The notes under the pieces: generated by a model
Told to the model about the DNA's origin: nothing
Database searches by the model: none
The model's input: only the letters and a program-made list of their open reading frames with translations
Position numbers and translations under genes: made by a program
Source: Vibrio cyclitrophicus
GTDB lineage: Bacteria; Pseudomonadota; Gammaproteobacteria; Enterobacterales; Vibrionaceae
DNA: 64,000 bases
Assembly (NCBI GenBank): GCA_023206055.1
Contig: CP065366.1
Location: 1,612,001-1,676,000, forward strand
Reading direction: 5' to 3'
Part shown: positions 24,093 through 32,466 of the stretch, piece after piece
Numbering within the stretch: the stretch's first letter is position 1
Layout: the number at the start of each line of letters is the position of its first letter

Positions 24093-25019
24093 ATGGCTAA
24101 GAAAATAATATTCATTCACGGTCGCGCTCAAAAGCCCGATAAAGATTCCCTTCAATCACTTTGGTACGAGGCTATAGAACATGGCTTGCAGCGAGATTGT
24201 GGAGACTCAAGTTCATTACAAGCCTTTAAAGATGTCGATAAACGCTTTGTTTATTACGGTGAACTATCAAACACATTGTTAGACAAACCAACGGAAGACC
24301 CTGCAAGTCGACAGCAAGCGCTGTCTGAACTCAAAAAGTACAAGACAAGCCAGTTCAATAAAACAACGTATAACAAGGTATCTAAAATTGGTTTTCTAAA
24401 AGAGGCGTTAGCAGATACTTTTTCATCGCTATTTGGAAAGCTAGGAGTGGCTGAGACACTCATAACGAAGGTCGCGCCGGATATGGCGCACTATTGGAAT
24501 GAAGATACCTATTTTGGTAGCGATGTCAGGCACAGGCTAATGGTTGAACTGAAGGAAGCGCTTGATAATCAAGATGATGTGATGATTGTATCGCACAGTC
24601 TCGGGTCGATAATTAGCTATGACGTGTTATGGAAGTTGTCTCATTACGGAGAGTATAGACACGACTATGGTGCGGATAAGAAGGTCAACTTATTGCTCAC
24701 GCTCGGGTCACCGTTAGGCGATGAAAACGTAAAAGATAGGCTAAAGGGCAGCCGCTTGAAAGATGAGAAGAAGTACCCGTTAAACATTCAGCAATGGATA
24801 AACATATCGGCAGAAGATGATTTTATCTCTCATGACAGCAAAATTAAAAATGACTTTAAAGATATGCTCGAACTGGATCTGATACCCGGCGGAATGAAAG
24901 ACATCCACCCGATTTATAACCTCAATATTCGCAACGGGAAAAGCAATCCCCATGCTTCCATCGGTTATCTCATCAACCCTAAATTCATCAAAGTGTTGGA
25001 TGAATGGCTCTCTAGTTGA
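24093..25019 (+). CDS. alpha/beta hydrolase fold protein
   Basis: Cytosolic protein of 308 residues with an alpha/beta-hydrolase pattern: an N-terminal strand followed by the oxyanion-type IFIHGRAQKP (about 5-14) and a nucleophile elbow SHSLGS (GxSxG-like, Ser about 168) after VMIVS, then strand LLLTLGSPLG; the catalytic Asp and His are plausibly in SAEDDFISHD and the C-terminal NPHAS. Substrate unknown. The ATG at 24093 is preferred because AGGA at 24080-24083 is well placed; the frame also contains an ATG at 24072. It sits alone between copies 2 and 3 of the repeated hairpin and beside two MITE-like repeats, in the accessory island. It could be a second defence or toxin-like gene, but nothing in the sequence shows that. 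Confidence 0.65.
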   Translation: MAKKIIFIHGRAQKPDKDSLQSLWYEAIEHGLQRDCGDSSSLQAFKDVDKRFVYYGELSNTLLDKPTEDPASRQQALSELKKYKTSQFNKTTYNKVSKIGFLKEALADTFSSLFGKLGVAETLITKVAPDMAHYWNEDTYFGSDVRHRLMVELKEALDNQDDVMIVSHSLGSIISYDVLWKLSHYGEYRHDYGADKKVNLLLTLGSPLGDENVKDRLKGSRLKDEKKYPLNIQQWINISAEDDFISHDSKIKNDFKDMLELDLIPGGMKDIHPIYNLNIRNGKSNPHASIGYLINPKFIKVLDEWLSS

Positions 25020-25075
25020 TTTGGTTTACCATCTCAAATTGCTTCGCTGCTTGTTCGTTGGAACACAGATAAAAC

Positions 25076-25103
25076 AAGGCCTCGCGATTGCGAAGCCTTT
25101 TTT
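25076..25103 (+). terminator. repeated terminator hairpin, copy 3
   Basis: AAGGCCTCGC and GCGAAGCCTT around GATT with one mismatch, followed by T6 in total. It lies 57 bp after the hydrolase stop codon and is preceded by the shared flank GATAAAAC. Confidence 0.8.
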
Positions 25104-25160
25104 GTTCTGTAGTTTGAGTGAATCGACTTGGGCGGATGCATGTGAGAATCCGCTACAAAT

Positions 25161-25328
25161 CCCCTCCTAGCCTCCCCTTGGTTTACATCTCCAATCCCTT
25201 GTTGGTAACGGGAAAGGGGAGGAACTGAATACCGCTCGTGACAAGTGCAGTTATACGTACAGCGGCAAAGAATGTTCTCCCCCTCGATCGTTCATCTAAA
25301 GAGATCGGTGAACTCCATTTGAGGGGAG
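25161..25328. repeat. MITE-like dispersed repeat, copy B
   Basis: Second copy of the repeat at 23611-23753. It keeps the left end CCCCTCCTAGCCTCCCCTTG, while its right end (GAGGGGAG) is shortened. Together the copies define an element of roughly 170-190 bp with imperfect C-rich/G-rich inverted ends. Confidence 0.75.
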
Positions 25329-25528
25329 TGTTGTATGCTTCATACAAACCAAGTACCTAACATACGAAATATTTATATCTTCATCGTTAAATATACAACA
25401 GGTGTCACACTTGTCTGTAAATGGCTAATCTAACCTGTAATGACCTCTTTACTGATAAAAATAATTTTAACAGCACCTTTCATCATGTGGGGAGGCTTTA
25501 AACTCAACGTCAGATAAAGAGATTTCTT

Positions 25529-26377
25529 ATGTATAAGTATCTAACACTAATCGTTTTATTACTCGCTGGATGTGTGTCTACAAACGAAGTTGCAGACAAA
25601 TCTTGGTGCCAACCTTACAACGACCAACTTACTGAAGTTTTTAGCAACGAACTTACGTTAGGCGCGAGAGCCCTAGATACCGTTATCGGGTGTGCTCCAA
25701 GGCCTTTACCTAAATTTGTACAAGGAGACGTGCTAACTAACTCAACACTTATGTCCGATTTTCAAGTGAAACAAGTCACTGATATTAAAGAAGTGTACGC
25801 CAACACCAAGCCTAATGCGGACGATATCATCAACTTTGTTATTTCACCGCAAGCAAAACAATTAGCATTGAGCAGGGCATTGCGCCTCAATGAGCTTTCA
25901 TACTCAATTATTGCGCAATCGCAGAAAGACAAATCTAAACTAATAAAAAACAATACCTTTGAATTACTTAATGGATTTACGAAAGGTAATATTGATAAGC
26001 TCAACGAGGCCGTAGAAGAAACCAGTTACGATAGGTATCAGAAACAGGTGCATCGTATTCAGCGTGATTACTATGACATTTTGTATCAAATTACTCTCGG
26101 TGGGGCTGATAAGGATGGACTACAGTCAATAGCATATGACCCGAAAGATATCGCAAAGCTGCTCACTAAGGCTGTTAAGGTCTATGCTGATCAACAGGCT
26201 ATTAGGTCAAACTTTTTATTAATGCGCGATCAGTATTTCGCAACTATCAACAGTAATTCACTTCCATCTTTTGATCAGCAGTGGGATAACCAGATAACAG
26301 ACATTAAAGAGCAATGTAAGCTTGCTGCAAAAGGGCTTGGTTTAGATGAAACCAAGTGTGATGTTATATCGAAGTAA
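25529..26377 (+). CDS. predicted lipoprotein of unknown function
   Basis: Protein of 282 residues with a lipoprotein signal: short charged start, hydrophobic core and the lipobox LLAGC (Cys15). The mature part is mostly helical, with several heptad-like stretches and Asp/Lys-rich loops (ELSYSIIAQSQKDKSKLIKN) and Cys residues at 28, 51 and near the C-terminus. No family was recognised. It ends 18 bp before repeated hairpin copy 4. The ribosome binding site is weak (GAGA). Location in the accessory island suggests recent acquisition. Confidence 0.6.
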   Translation: MYKYLTLIVLLLAGCVSTNEVADKSWCQPYNDQLTEVFSNELTLGARALDTVIGCAPRPLPKFVQGDVLTNSTLMSDFQVKQVTDIKEVYANTKPNADDIINFVISPQAKQLALSRALRLNELSYSIIAQSQKDKSKLIKNNTFELLNGFTKGNIDKLNEAVEETSYDRYQKQVHRIQRDYYDILYQITLGGADKDGLQSIAYDPKDIAKLLTKAVKVYADQQAIRSNFLLMRDQYFATINSNSLPSFDQQWDNQITDIKEQCKLAAKGLGLDETKCDVISK

Positions 26378-26395
26378 ATATATCTCTAATGAACT

Positions 26396-26422
26396 AAGGC
26401 CTCGCGTGTGCGAGGCCTTTTT
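26396..26422. terminator. repeated terminator hairpin, copy 4
   Basis: AAGGCCTCGCG and CGCGAGGCCTT-type arms (TGTG in the centre) followed by T5. It separates the lipoprotein gene from the converging DUF3360 gene and closes the accessory island. Confidence 0.8.
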
Positions 26423-26454
26423 GCGTTCTTATTAAAACTAAATATTAATCGAGC

Positions 26455-27963
26455 TTAACGAAAGCTCGGGATAATCGCCGGAATCCCCGGTAGAAGGCCA
26501 ACCAGCGCCATTACACCACTTAGCACAATAAACATAATGCCAGGCAACACCCAACGGCTCATTTTACTCAGTTCACTACTACGCTCTTTACAACCGACTA
26601 AGCCTAAGTTATCCAACAGCATGGTGAGAGCCCAACCAAATGCTGGGTTAACCAGTGCTGAAGAAAATACAACAATCGCTGCTGATTGTGTGGTTTTTCC
26701 TTCACGAGTCATTTCCATTCCCGCTTCTAGCAATGGAACAAATACCCCAACAATAAGCGCAACGCACAATACAGGTTGCCAGATAGCTAGATCCATCGGG
26801 TAACCCCAAACCGCGGCGATAATACAGAATAGAGCTGTGAGCAAAGCGCCAGCAGGAATAGGGCGCTTAGCTATCGCCGCCGGCACGATGTAAGTACCCC
26901 ATGAAGATGTAAAGTTAGTACCACCAAGCAGAGAACCGAACGTTTGACGAATTGAAGCCGTGGTCATGGTGTCGTCAATGTTCATGTGTACTTTTTCGGT
27001 ACGTTCTGGGTAGCTGATCTTTTGAAATACTTGATGCCCTAAGAAATCTGGTGACCACATTGCTACGGCTAGAATCGCAAACGGCAATACCACCATGAAG
27101 TGTTCAATCGTTGGTAGGCCTAGCATCCAACCTGTATCTTCTCCCCACCAATACATAGGGTTCATGTTGGGCAAGCCTGGCTCTGTGTGGAAAGCAAATG
27201 GGGCACCCATGGCAAATGCAATCGTACCACCCAGTAAACAACTAAGAGGTACGGCTAGCCAGCGCTTACGGAAATGTTCTAATAACGCGTACAAAATGAT
27301 GGTGCAGAAGATCACGACAAACGCGATGTGGCTCATGCCGATTCCTTCAGCCCAAGCGAACAGTTTCTTAACTTGAGAGGCGGTTCCAACAAAGCCAAGG
27401 TAGAGCAACAAGCCGCCACACACGCCTTTACTGGTGAGGTTAGCCAACATGCTGCCACCTTTACTGATGGCTAAGATGAGGCCAAAAGCGCCAATCAGCA
27501 ATCCAAACGCCATAGGGTGACCGCCTGCTGCAACGACAATCGGAATTAAAGGGATGAGTGGGCCGTGTGTACCTGCGAGGTTCGCGGTCGGCAATAAAAA
27601 GCCAGAGAAAATAATGATGAAAACAGAGGCGATGAGGAGTTCATAACGAACGTTTTCTAGAATGAAGTCTTCATTTAATCCGAGAGCCCCTGCAAAGGTG
27701 GCAGCAATCGCGCCTACCATCACAACTTTACCAATGGTCGCTGCCATCGCTGGGATGGTGTCTTCTATCTCGAATCGATAATCTTTAAACGGCAAATTGG
27801 GACGCCAGCGCTTAGGCGACATGATTTGTAATTCATGTTCTAAATATTGTTCGCGGGAATCAAATTCCGATCTTGGTTTGTGTTGTTGTTCATAAGTGAG
27901 TTCATCCTCATTGGCTTGAGGCTTATCTGCTTGTATATGTACGGACTCTAAAGTACTGCTCAT
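26455..27963 (-). CDS. DUF3360 family membrane permease
   Basis: Integral membrane protein of 502 residues with about 11-12 TM helices after an 85-residue hydrophilic N-terminus. It resembles DUF3360, a Vibrio-rich family related to the SLC23/SLC26 (nucleobase or sulfate-type) permeases: LLPTANLAGTHGPLIPLIPI and the later FGSLLGGTNFTSSWGTYIVP are the two re-entrant half-helix regions that form the substrate site in that fold. An anion or nucleobase substrate is possible; none is known to me. AAAGGAA precedes the ATG. Transcribed alone, converging on the lipoprotein gene. Confidence 0.8.
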   Translation of the reverse strand: MSSTLESVHIQADKPQANEDELTYEQQHKPRSEFDSREQYLEHELQIMSPKRWRPNLPFKDYRFEIEDTIPAMAATIGKVVMVGAIAATFAGALGLNEDFILENVRYELLIASVFIIIFSGFLLPTANLAGTHGPLIPLIPIVVAAGGHPMAFGLLIGAFGLILAISKGGSMLANLTSKGVCGGLLLYLGFVGTASQVKKLFAWAEGIGMSHIAFVVIFCTIILYALLEHFRKRWLAVPLSCLLGGTIAFAMGAPFAFHTEPGLPNMNPMYWWGEDTGWMLGLPTIEHFMVVLPFAILAVAMWSPDFLGHQVFQKISYPERTEKVHMNIDDTMTTASIRQTFGSLLGGTNFTSSWGTYIVPAAIAKRPIPAGALLTALFCIIAAVWGYPMDLAIWQPVLCVALIVGVFVPLLEAGMEMTREGKTTQSAAIVVFSSALVNPAFGWALTMLLDNLGLVGCKERSSELSKMSRWVLPGIMFIVLSGVMALVGLLPGIPAIIPSFR

Positions 27964-28372
27964 TTTGATTCCTTTCGTTCACACTCTAAGGCGTGTTATT
28001 CCAACAAACGTTATTGACTCACGCAGAAGCGTAAACAATGCGTCAACTTATCATTAAAGATTCATTAACATTTAGTTGTTAGTACCTTATACCAAACCAA
28101 AAAAAACAAATAGTCTCAGGTAGTTAGACATTAGTCGTAGAGTTCGAAGGCTAATATGAAAGACGGTAAACAGTATGAACTAGCTTGTTTGTAGGTGATG
28201 AATTTATGGGTAATAAACGACTATCTAACAAGAAATGCTTGGCGCTCAAGCATCAGATAACGTCCATCGACGAGTGCTTTCTGGGGTAACGTTTTTGGTT
28301 AAAAACTATTGATAATAATTCTCATTACGATATTTTATGGGCTCAAACACACTCATTGTTGCGGAGACCAAC
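27964..28372. other. 409-bp divergent promoter region
   Basis: Lies between DUF3360 (-) and the Fur-box gene (+). It contains the Fur-like box at 28309-28328 and AT-rich promoter-like stretches. No riboswitch-like structure or open frame with a good ribosome binding site was recognised. Confidence 0.5.
28309..28328. promoter_or_regulatory. Fur box
   Basis: TTGATAATAATTCTCATTAC matches the Fur consensus GATAATGATAATCATTATC in most positions and lies about 45 bp before the start of the downstream gene, so that gene is probably iron-repressed. Confidence 0.7.
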
Positions 28373-28927
28373 ATGGAACACTCGGATATTACTCAACTGC
28401 TTATTCCAAAGAGCGATTGGGCATCGCCTGATCTCTTTCTCTATGAAGGGGAAGACAAACTTCATCTGAGCTTAGAAGGCGCTATTCAATACAGTGGATT
28501 GAACAGCATTGGTGGCGTGGTTCTGGGCTTTAGGATGATCCAACATGCGGTGCAACTCGCGGCGGGTGATCAGTCTTTGCAACGTGATGGCATCAGTGTT
28601 TATACCGCGTTCCCTGGACGTGGTGCTCAAGATGCTTTTGAGTACACATGCCGTGCACTGCGTGATAGGCGCTATTGCTGTGATACCACATTACACCACC
28701 CAGCAGCGCAAACCGGACAACGTGGTCAGTTCTTATTTACGCTTCGCTTGAATGAACAGTCTATGGTGATGACGCCAGCAGACGGACTTCCAAGAAAAAG
28801 CTATTTTGAGGCCGACCGACACTCACAAGACGGCCGAGAAGCAGCATTGAGATGGCGCGATGAGAAGATAAACTTCGCCAATACGCTCTTGAGCTTATCG
28901 CCAGAAGAGTGCTTACGCGTGTTGTAA
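28373..28927 (+). CDS. Fur-regulated protein, tentatively FmdE-like
   Basis: Soluble protein of 184 residues. The start at 28373 follows a well-spaced GGAG; the frame is open from 28337 but has no site there. The middle region (GGVVLGFRMIQHAVQLA, then AFPGRGAQDAFEYTCRALRD and GQFLFTLRLN) resembles the FmdE-like fold of formylmethanofuran dehydrogenase subunit E, but the HxCPG metal motif of that family is replaced (NSIGG), and two adjacent Cys (RYCCD) are present instead. With a Fur box directly upstream it likely acts under iron limitation. Monocistronic, with a terminator at 28978-29010. The family link is tentative. Confidence 0.5.
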   Translation: MEHSDITQLLIPKSDWASPDLFLYEGEDKLHLSLEGAIQYSGLNSIGGVVLGFRMIQHAVQLAAGDQSLQRDGISVYTAFPGRGAQDAFEYTCRALRDRRYCCDTTLHHPAAQTGQRGQFLFTLRLNEQSMVMTPADGLPRKSYFEADRHSQDGREAALRWRDEKINFANTLLSLSPEECLRVL

Positions 28928-29261
28928 CTCTTTGTTCTCACTTACTGGATGAGCTCGAAAACACAATGAATAACAAGAGGTCGCTCGCTTTCAAGTGGGC
29001 GACCTTTTTTGTATCAAGCGCTCACGGAAACCAGATTCCTAGTTGCGCTTAGGCTTGCTGGAATGACTCACTTTTAGTTTAGTGCGGTAGTCTAAAGTCT
29101 ATGAGTTTCAGCAATCAACTTAAGCTGCCCGATCTCAATCCGCGACACATTTAGGCACGCAGGTGGTGCAGTTTTCAAAGCATTACACAGCTTACGGTTA
29201 AACTAAGTGATATGATTTTGCTGAAAGAACTAAAAAGCTAATGAATTAAAGGATGAGTACG
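28928..29261. other. 334-bp intergenic region
   Basis: Contains the terminator at 28978-29010 and then about 250 bp leading to the patatin gene. Nothing else is recognisable. Confidence 0.5.
28978..29010 (+). terminator. intrinsic terminator after the Fur-box gene
   Basis: AGGTCGC and GCGACCT pair around a 14-base loop, followed by T6. Confidence 0.75.
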
Positions 29262-30134
29262 ATGGAAAAAACGATCTCATTGGTACTGGGTAGTGGTGGC
29301 GCAAGAGGCTTGGTTCATGTTGGAATCATCCGTTGGCTCATTGAGCATGGCTATCAGATAAAATCTATCTCTGGTTGTTCAATTGGTGCACTTATCGGTG
29401 GTGTTTACGCTGCGGGTAAGTTGGATGAATTTGAAGAGTGGGTCACCAGTATTGACCAATCGGATATGGCGATGATGTTGGACTTTTCATGGCAATCGAG
29501 TGGTATCTTCAAAGGGGACAAGATCATCGACACACTGCGTGGATTGATCGGCGAGATTTCAATTGAGGATCTGCCTATCCCTTATACCGCGGTTGCTGCT
29601 AACGTCGCCGATGAAAAGGAGGTTTGGCTGCAATCAGGCTCTCTGTTTGATGCCATTCGCGCTTCTATCTCCTTGCCATTGTTCTTTACGCCTCATGTTA
29701 TTAATGGCGAAGCGTTGATTGATGGCGGGGTACTCAACCCTGTGCCAATTGCGCCTACCTTTGGTGACAAGACAGACTTTACTCTAGCTGTGAACTTAGG
29801 GGGTGAACCTGAAATACTTCAACAAGAAGTGATACCGGTTTCTCTACCAACGAAAGAGAGTAACCTGCATGAGAAGGTGGTTCATTTTATCGATAATCTC
29901 GGTAGCAGTGTAAAAAGCAAAATGAGCTTCAATTTTGCGGCCTACGACATTGCCAACCAAGCGTTTGATGCGATGCAATCGACTATTGCTCGCCAAAAGC
30001 TGGCCGCTTACCCTGCCGATATTACGCTTGAGCTCCCACGCAATGCCTGTGGCACCTTAGAGTTTGATCGCTCACAAGAGATGATAGACAGAGGCTACCA
30101 TTTGGCGCAGGCTAAATTAGGCAACCGCCTTTAA
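29262..30134 (+). CDS. patatin-like phospholipase (RssA-like)
   Basis: Cytosolic patatin-like hydrolase of 290 residues, close in size to E. coli RssA. The oxyanion loop GSGGARG (about 10-16), nucleophile GCSIG (about 41-45) and catalytic Asp in DGG (about 154) form the Ser-Asp dyad. Such enzymes cleave acyl chains of phospholipids. The start is placed at ATG 29262, nine bases after AAAGG; the in-frame ATG at 29253 overlaps that site. A small unknown gene follows after 28 bp and may be cotranscribed. Confidence 0.85.
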   Translation: MEKTISLVLGSGGARGLVHVGIIRWLIEHGYQIKSISGCSIGALIGGVYAAGKLDEFEEWVTSIDQSDMAMMLDFSWQSSGIFKGDKIIDTLRGLIGEISIEDLPIPYTAVAANVADEKEVWLQSGSLFDAIRASISLPLFFTPHVINGEALIDGGVLNPVPIAPTFGDKTDFTLAVNLGGEPEILQQEVIPVSLPTKESNLHEKVVHFIDNLGSSVKSKMSFNFAAYDIANQAFDAMQSTIARQKLAAYPADITLELPRNACGTLEFDRSQEMIDRGYHLAQAKLGNRL

Positions 30135-30162
30135 TGTATTTGCTGCTGAATGAGAGTACTTT

Positions 30163-30519
30163 ATGGAAACTGAACTAAAAGAGCTTGAACTCCACGAGCT
30201 TATGGCAACAAAAGATGTCATCGTGCTCACTAGCTCAGAAGTGGCTGCCGTGTCTTGGCTGATAGATTGTTATCAAGGCAACGCGGATATCCAGATTATC
30301 GAGAACGCACACCAGTTAGAGACTGAAGCGATTTTGGCGCAATGCCGAATCAGCCTAAGTGAAAGTCAAAAGGTCATACTTACTGCGCAGTTTCGCAGCC
30401 AGCTGCCTATCATCAATATCGCTTCACTATGTAATGAGAAGCGCACATCATTGATCAATATTGAGTTGTCCGGCTGGGACGATGAAAATCGCCTTCCTCA
30501 TTCTTTTAGCTGTTTCTAG
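30163..30519 (+). CDS. hypothetical protein of 118 residues
   Basis: Small soluble protein, acidic at its N-terminus (ELKELELHELMATKD). It has alternating strand/helix character, with IVLTSSEVAAVSWLIDCY and the strand LPIINIASLC. No family recognised. It follows the patatin gene by 28 bp on the same strand and is probably cotranscribed. Its stop codon lies inside the first unit of a 17-bp tandem repeat, so the C-terminus may have been altered by repeat expansion. Confidence 0.5.
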   Translation: METELKELELHELMATKDVIVLTSSEVAAVSWLIDCYQGNADIQIIENAHQLETEAILAQCRISLSESQKVILTAQFRSQLPIINIASLCNEKRTSLINIELSGWDDENRLPHSFSCF

Positions 30520-30579
30520 GTTATAGCAGTTTCTAGGTCATAAGAGTTTCTAGCTTATAGCGGTTTCTTGGTAACAGCA
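30512..30579. repeat. 17-bp imperfect tandem repeat, four units
   Basis: Units at 30512, 30529, 30546 and 30563 all begin GTTTCT and share the pattern GTTTCTAGGTTATAGCA with two to four changes each; a fifth degraded unit follows at 30580. The stop codon TAG of the preceding gene is part of unit 1. Confidence 0.8.
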
Positions 30580-30630
30580 GTCGCTAGTTTTCTGTGTTTC
30601 TATGCTGAGTAAGCCCACGATACATGGGCT

Positions 30631-31347
30631 TCACTTCAAATGTCTGCCGCCATCAAGGTGCAAGGTTCTTCCTGTCATGTAGTGACTGGCTAATACAAAC
30701 TTGATGCCATCTATTATTTCCTCAAAGCCCGCTTCTGCGGGGATCAAAGCTTTTTGTAGCGCTTTGGTTTTGTATGCCTCGTCGTCATGATCATTGAACT
30801 TAATCATGGCTGGAGAGAGGGTATTTACTTTCACCTTGGGAGCCAGCATTGCTGAGAACGACAGCGTAAGGTTGTTGAGCGCCGCTTTACTGGCTGCATA
30901 AGCGATGTGTTTTTTACTGCCTTTTTCCGCAACGTAATCACTGATGTGGATGATGTCTGAAGTTTGATCGCCGGACATCAGTTGATCTTTGAGTGTTAAG
31001 TTGAATAGGTAAGGCACAGTAGCGTGAATCGTCATCATCTGGTGCATGATGTGTGAGGCATTTTCACTAGGATCTTTCTTGTTCTCAGGTTTCCAGTCGG
31101 AAGCGTTGTGTATGACGGCTCTGAGTATCTTATATTCTTGACCAACATAATGAAGAAAGTCGTCTAGGCTGCTTTGTTGATAAAAGTCGACTTGCTGCAA
31201 ATCGGCTCCACTGTCGCGCAACAGTTGCAGTTGAGGATAGTCGCTGCGGTAGGTGCCAACCACGTTGTATCCATCCGCTAAAAGTTGTTGCGCCAGTGCG
31301 AAGCCAAGTCGCTTTCCCACGCCGGTTATTAGTATCGTTTCACTCAT
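30631..31347 (-). CDS. folM: dihydromonapterin reductase FolM (short-chain dehydrogenase)
   Basis: Short-chain dehydrogenase of 238 residues. It has an N-terminal Rossmann motif TGVGKRLG (8-15; the Arg of TGxxxRxG is typical of pteridine reductases), NAS at 81-83, and the catalytic YAASK (Tyr150, Lys154). FolM reduces dihydromonapterin to tetrahydromonapterin and has weak dihydrofolate reductase activity. It overlaps folE by 4 bp (ATGA), and folX and folK lie upstream, so substrate production and reduction are encoded together. Context makes the FolM call much stronger than the SDR motifs alone. Confidence 0.85.
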   Translation of the reverse strand: MSETILITGVGKRLGFALAQQLLADGYNVVGTYRSDYPQLQLLRDSGADLQQVDFYQQSSLDDFLHYVGQEYKILRAVIHNASDWKPENKKDPSENASHIMHQMMTIHATVPYLFNLTLKDQLMSGDQTSDIIHISDYVAEKGSKKHIAYAASKAALNNLTLSFSAMLAPKVKVNTLSPAMIKFNDHDDEAYKTKALQKALIPAEAGFEEIIDGIKFVLASHYMTGRTLHLDGGRHLK

Positions 31348-31982
31348 CGTAAAAACTCAGCTCTGGTTTGAGGGTTAGTTTTGAAAATACCACCGAGCGC
31401 GGTTGTTGAGGTTTCAGAGTTTGCATCCATGACGCCTCTGGATTTAACACAATAGTGAGTTGCTTTAATCGTCACGGCTACGTTTTCTGTTTCAACGAGA
31501 GTCTGTATCGCAACCAAGATTTGCTGGGTAAGGCGTTCTTGTACCTGAGGACGCTGAGCAAAGAATCGAACAATACGGTTTATTTTAGACAGCCCAAGAA
31601 TCTTGTTTTCAGGGATGTAGGCGACTTCCGCTAAACCATCGATGGTGATGAAGTGATGTTCGCACGTCGATGTTAAGTTGATGTCCGATACCTTGACCAT
31701 TTCATCGACTGACATTTTGTTGTCGATAACGCTGATCTTTGGAAAGTTGTTGTAATCGAGCCCTGAAAAAATCTCATGTACGTACATCTTCGCAATGCGA
31801 TGAGGTGTTTCAGCAAGGCTGTCATCAGTTAAATCCAGCCCAAGCGTACTGACCACTTCCGTTAACAGACCTTTGATGCGGTTGTATTTTTGGTCAGGGT
31901 TCATTTCGCTCGCTGTCATTGGGGTTTCAAGTCCTTTTGCGAGCAAAGCTTCTCTTACTTTTTCGGCTTCTGTATTCAGCAT
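31344..31982 (-). CDS. folE: GTP cyclohydrolase I
   Basis: Type I GTP cyclohydrolase (212 residues; E. coli 222), which converts GTP to dihydroneopterin triphosphate, the entry to folate and pterin synthesis. Zinc ligands are visible: Cys107 and His110 in CEHH, and Cys178 in HYCVKSRG. Other signatures are TPHRIAKMY (59-67) and GLSKINRIVRFFAQRPQVQE. The start at 31982 is chosen for the excellent AAGGAGAG before it; the frame is open to 32021. It follows folX by 10 bp and overlaps folM by 4 bp. A zinc-dependent FolE within a window rich in Zur-type sites is worth noting, but no Zur box is seen here. Confidence 0.95.
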   Translation of the reverse strand: MLNTEAEKVREALLAKGLETPMTASEMNPDQKYNRIKGLLTEVVSTLGLDLTDDSLAETPHRIAKMYVHEIFSGLDYNNFPKISVIDNKMSVDEMVKVSDINLTSTCEHHFITIDGLAEVAYIPENKILGLSKINRIVRFFAQRPQVQERLTQQILVAIQTLVETENVAVTIKATHYCVKSRGVMDANSETSTTALGGIFKTNPQTRAEFLR

Positions 31983-31992
31983 GACTCTCTCC

Positions 31993-32370
31993 TTAAGAAT
32001 TATTGTCGCTGTCTGCTTCATAACTCAGGGTGAGCGAAACAGAGTCGGCAAAACGTAGCGCATGAGGCTTGTCAATTCTCACTTGAGCGTATCGCACCCA
32101 CGGATGATCGATACAGATGCCGAGTACATCGCTGGTCAATTTTTCTAAAAGCAGAAACCTTCCAGATTCGACGTGTTGAATGATCTTCTTGCAGATGTTT
32201 TTGTAGTTGAGCGCGTTGTCTACATCATCAGAGAGGCAAAGGTTGTTAGCGGGGTAGTGGATCTCTGCATTGATGACGATGTCTTGCTGCTTAGACTTTT
32301 CTTCTTCGTTGAAACCGATGAAGGTTCTGAGTCTCAGGTTTGTGATGGTGATGATGGCGTTGTGATTCAT
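31993..32370 (-). CDS. folX: dihydroneopterin triphosphate 2'-epimerase FolX
   Basis: Protein of 125 residues (E. coli 120) that matches FolX closely: LRLRTFIGFNEEEK, QDIVINAEIHYPA, DNALNYKNICKKIIQHVE, FLLLEKLTSDVL and DKPHALRFADSVSLTLS. FolX epimerises dihydroneopterin triphosphate to the monapterin form. The start at 32370 aligns with E. coli FolX; an in-frame ATG four codons upstream abuts AAGGA with no spacer and is less likely. It is related to FolB aldolase, but the FolX motifs and the folM neighbour favour epimerase. Confidence 0.9.
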   Translation of the reverse strand: MNHNAIITITNLRLRTFIGFNEEEKSKQQDIVINAEIHYPANNLCLSDDVDNALNYKNICKKIIQHVESGRFLLLEKLTSDVLGICIDHPWVRYAQVRIDKPHALRFADSVSLTLSYEADSDNNS

Positions 32371-32466
32371 AACAGTGTCCATTCCTTAGAAAGTGAAGTC
32401 AGTTACGTGCTTGTTTCAAGAAAAGATCAGTAAAGTTCAGGCGTTCGTCCCGCATTAATGTGAAGG

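Larger units (their letters stand above)
25020..25528. other. 509-bp intergenic region with repeats
   Basis: Contains repeated hairpin copy 3 (25076-25103) and MITE-like copy B (25161-25328). The remainder up to the lipoprotein gene is AT-rich and shows no further recognisable element. Confidence 0.6.

Noticed and set aside
24952..25170. 72-codon open frame over the hydrolase 3' end
   Set aside because: Overlaps the real gene in another frame and runs through a terminator hairpin.
23611..25328. Integron attC or super-integron cassettes
   Set aside because: Repeats lack attC core sites and the characteristic pairing, and no integrase is present.
27964..28372. Riboswitch upstream of the DUF3360 permease
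   Set aside because: No conserved riboswitch core or terminator/anti-terminator pair could be recognised.
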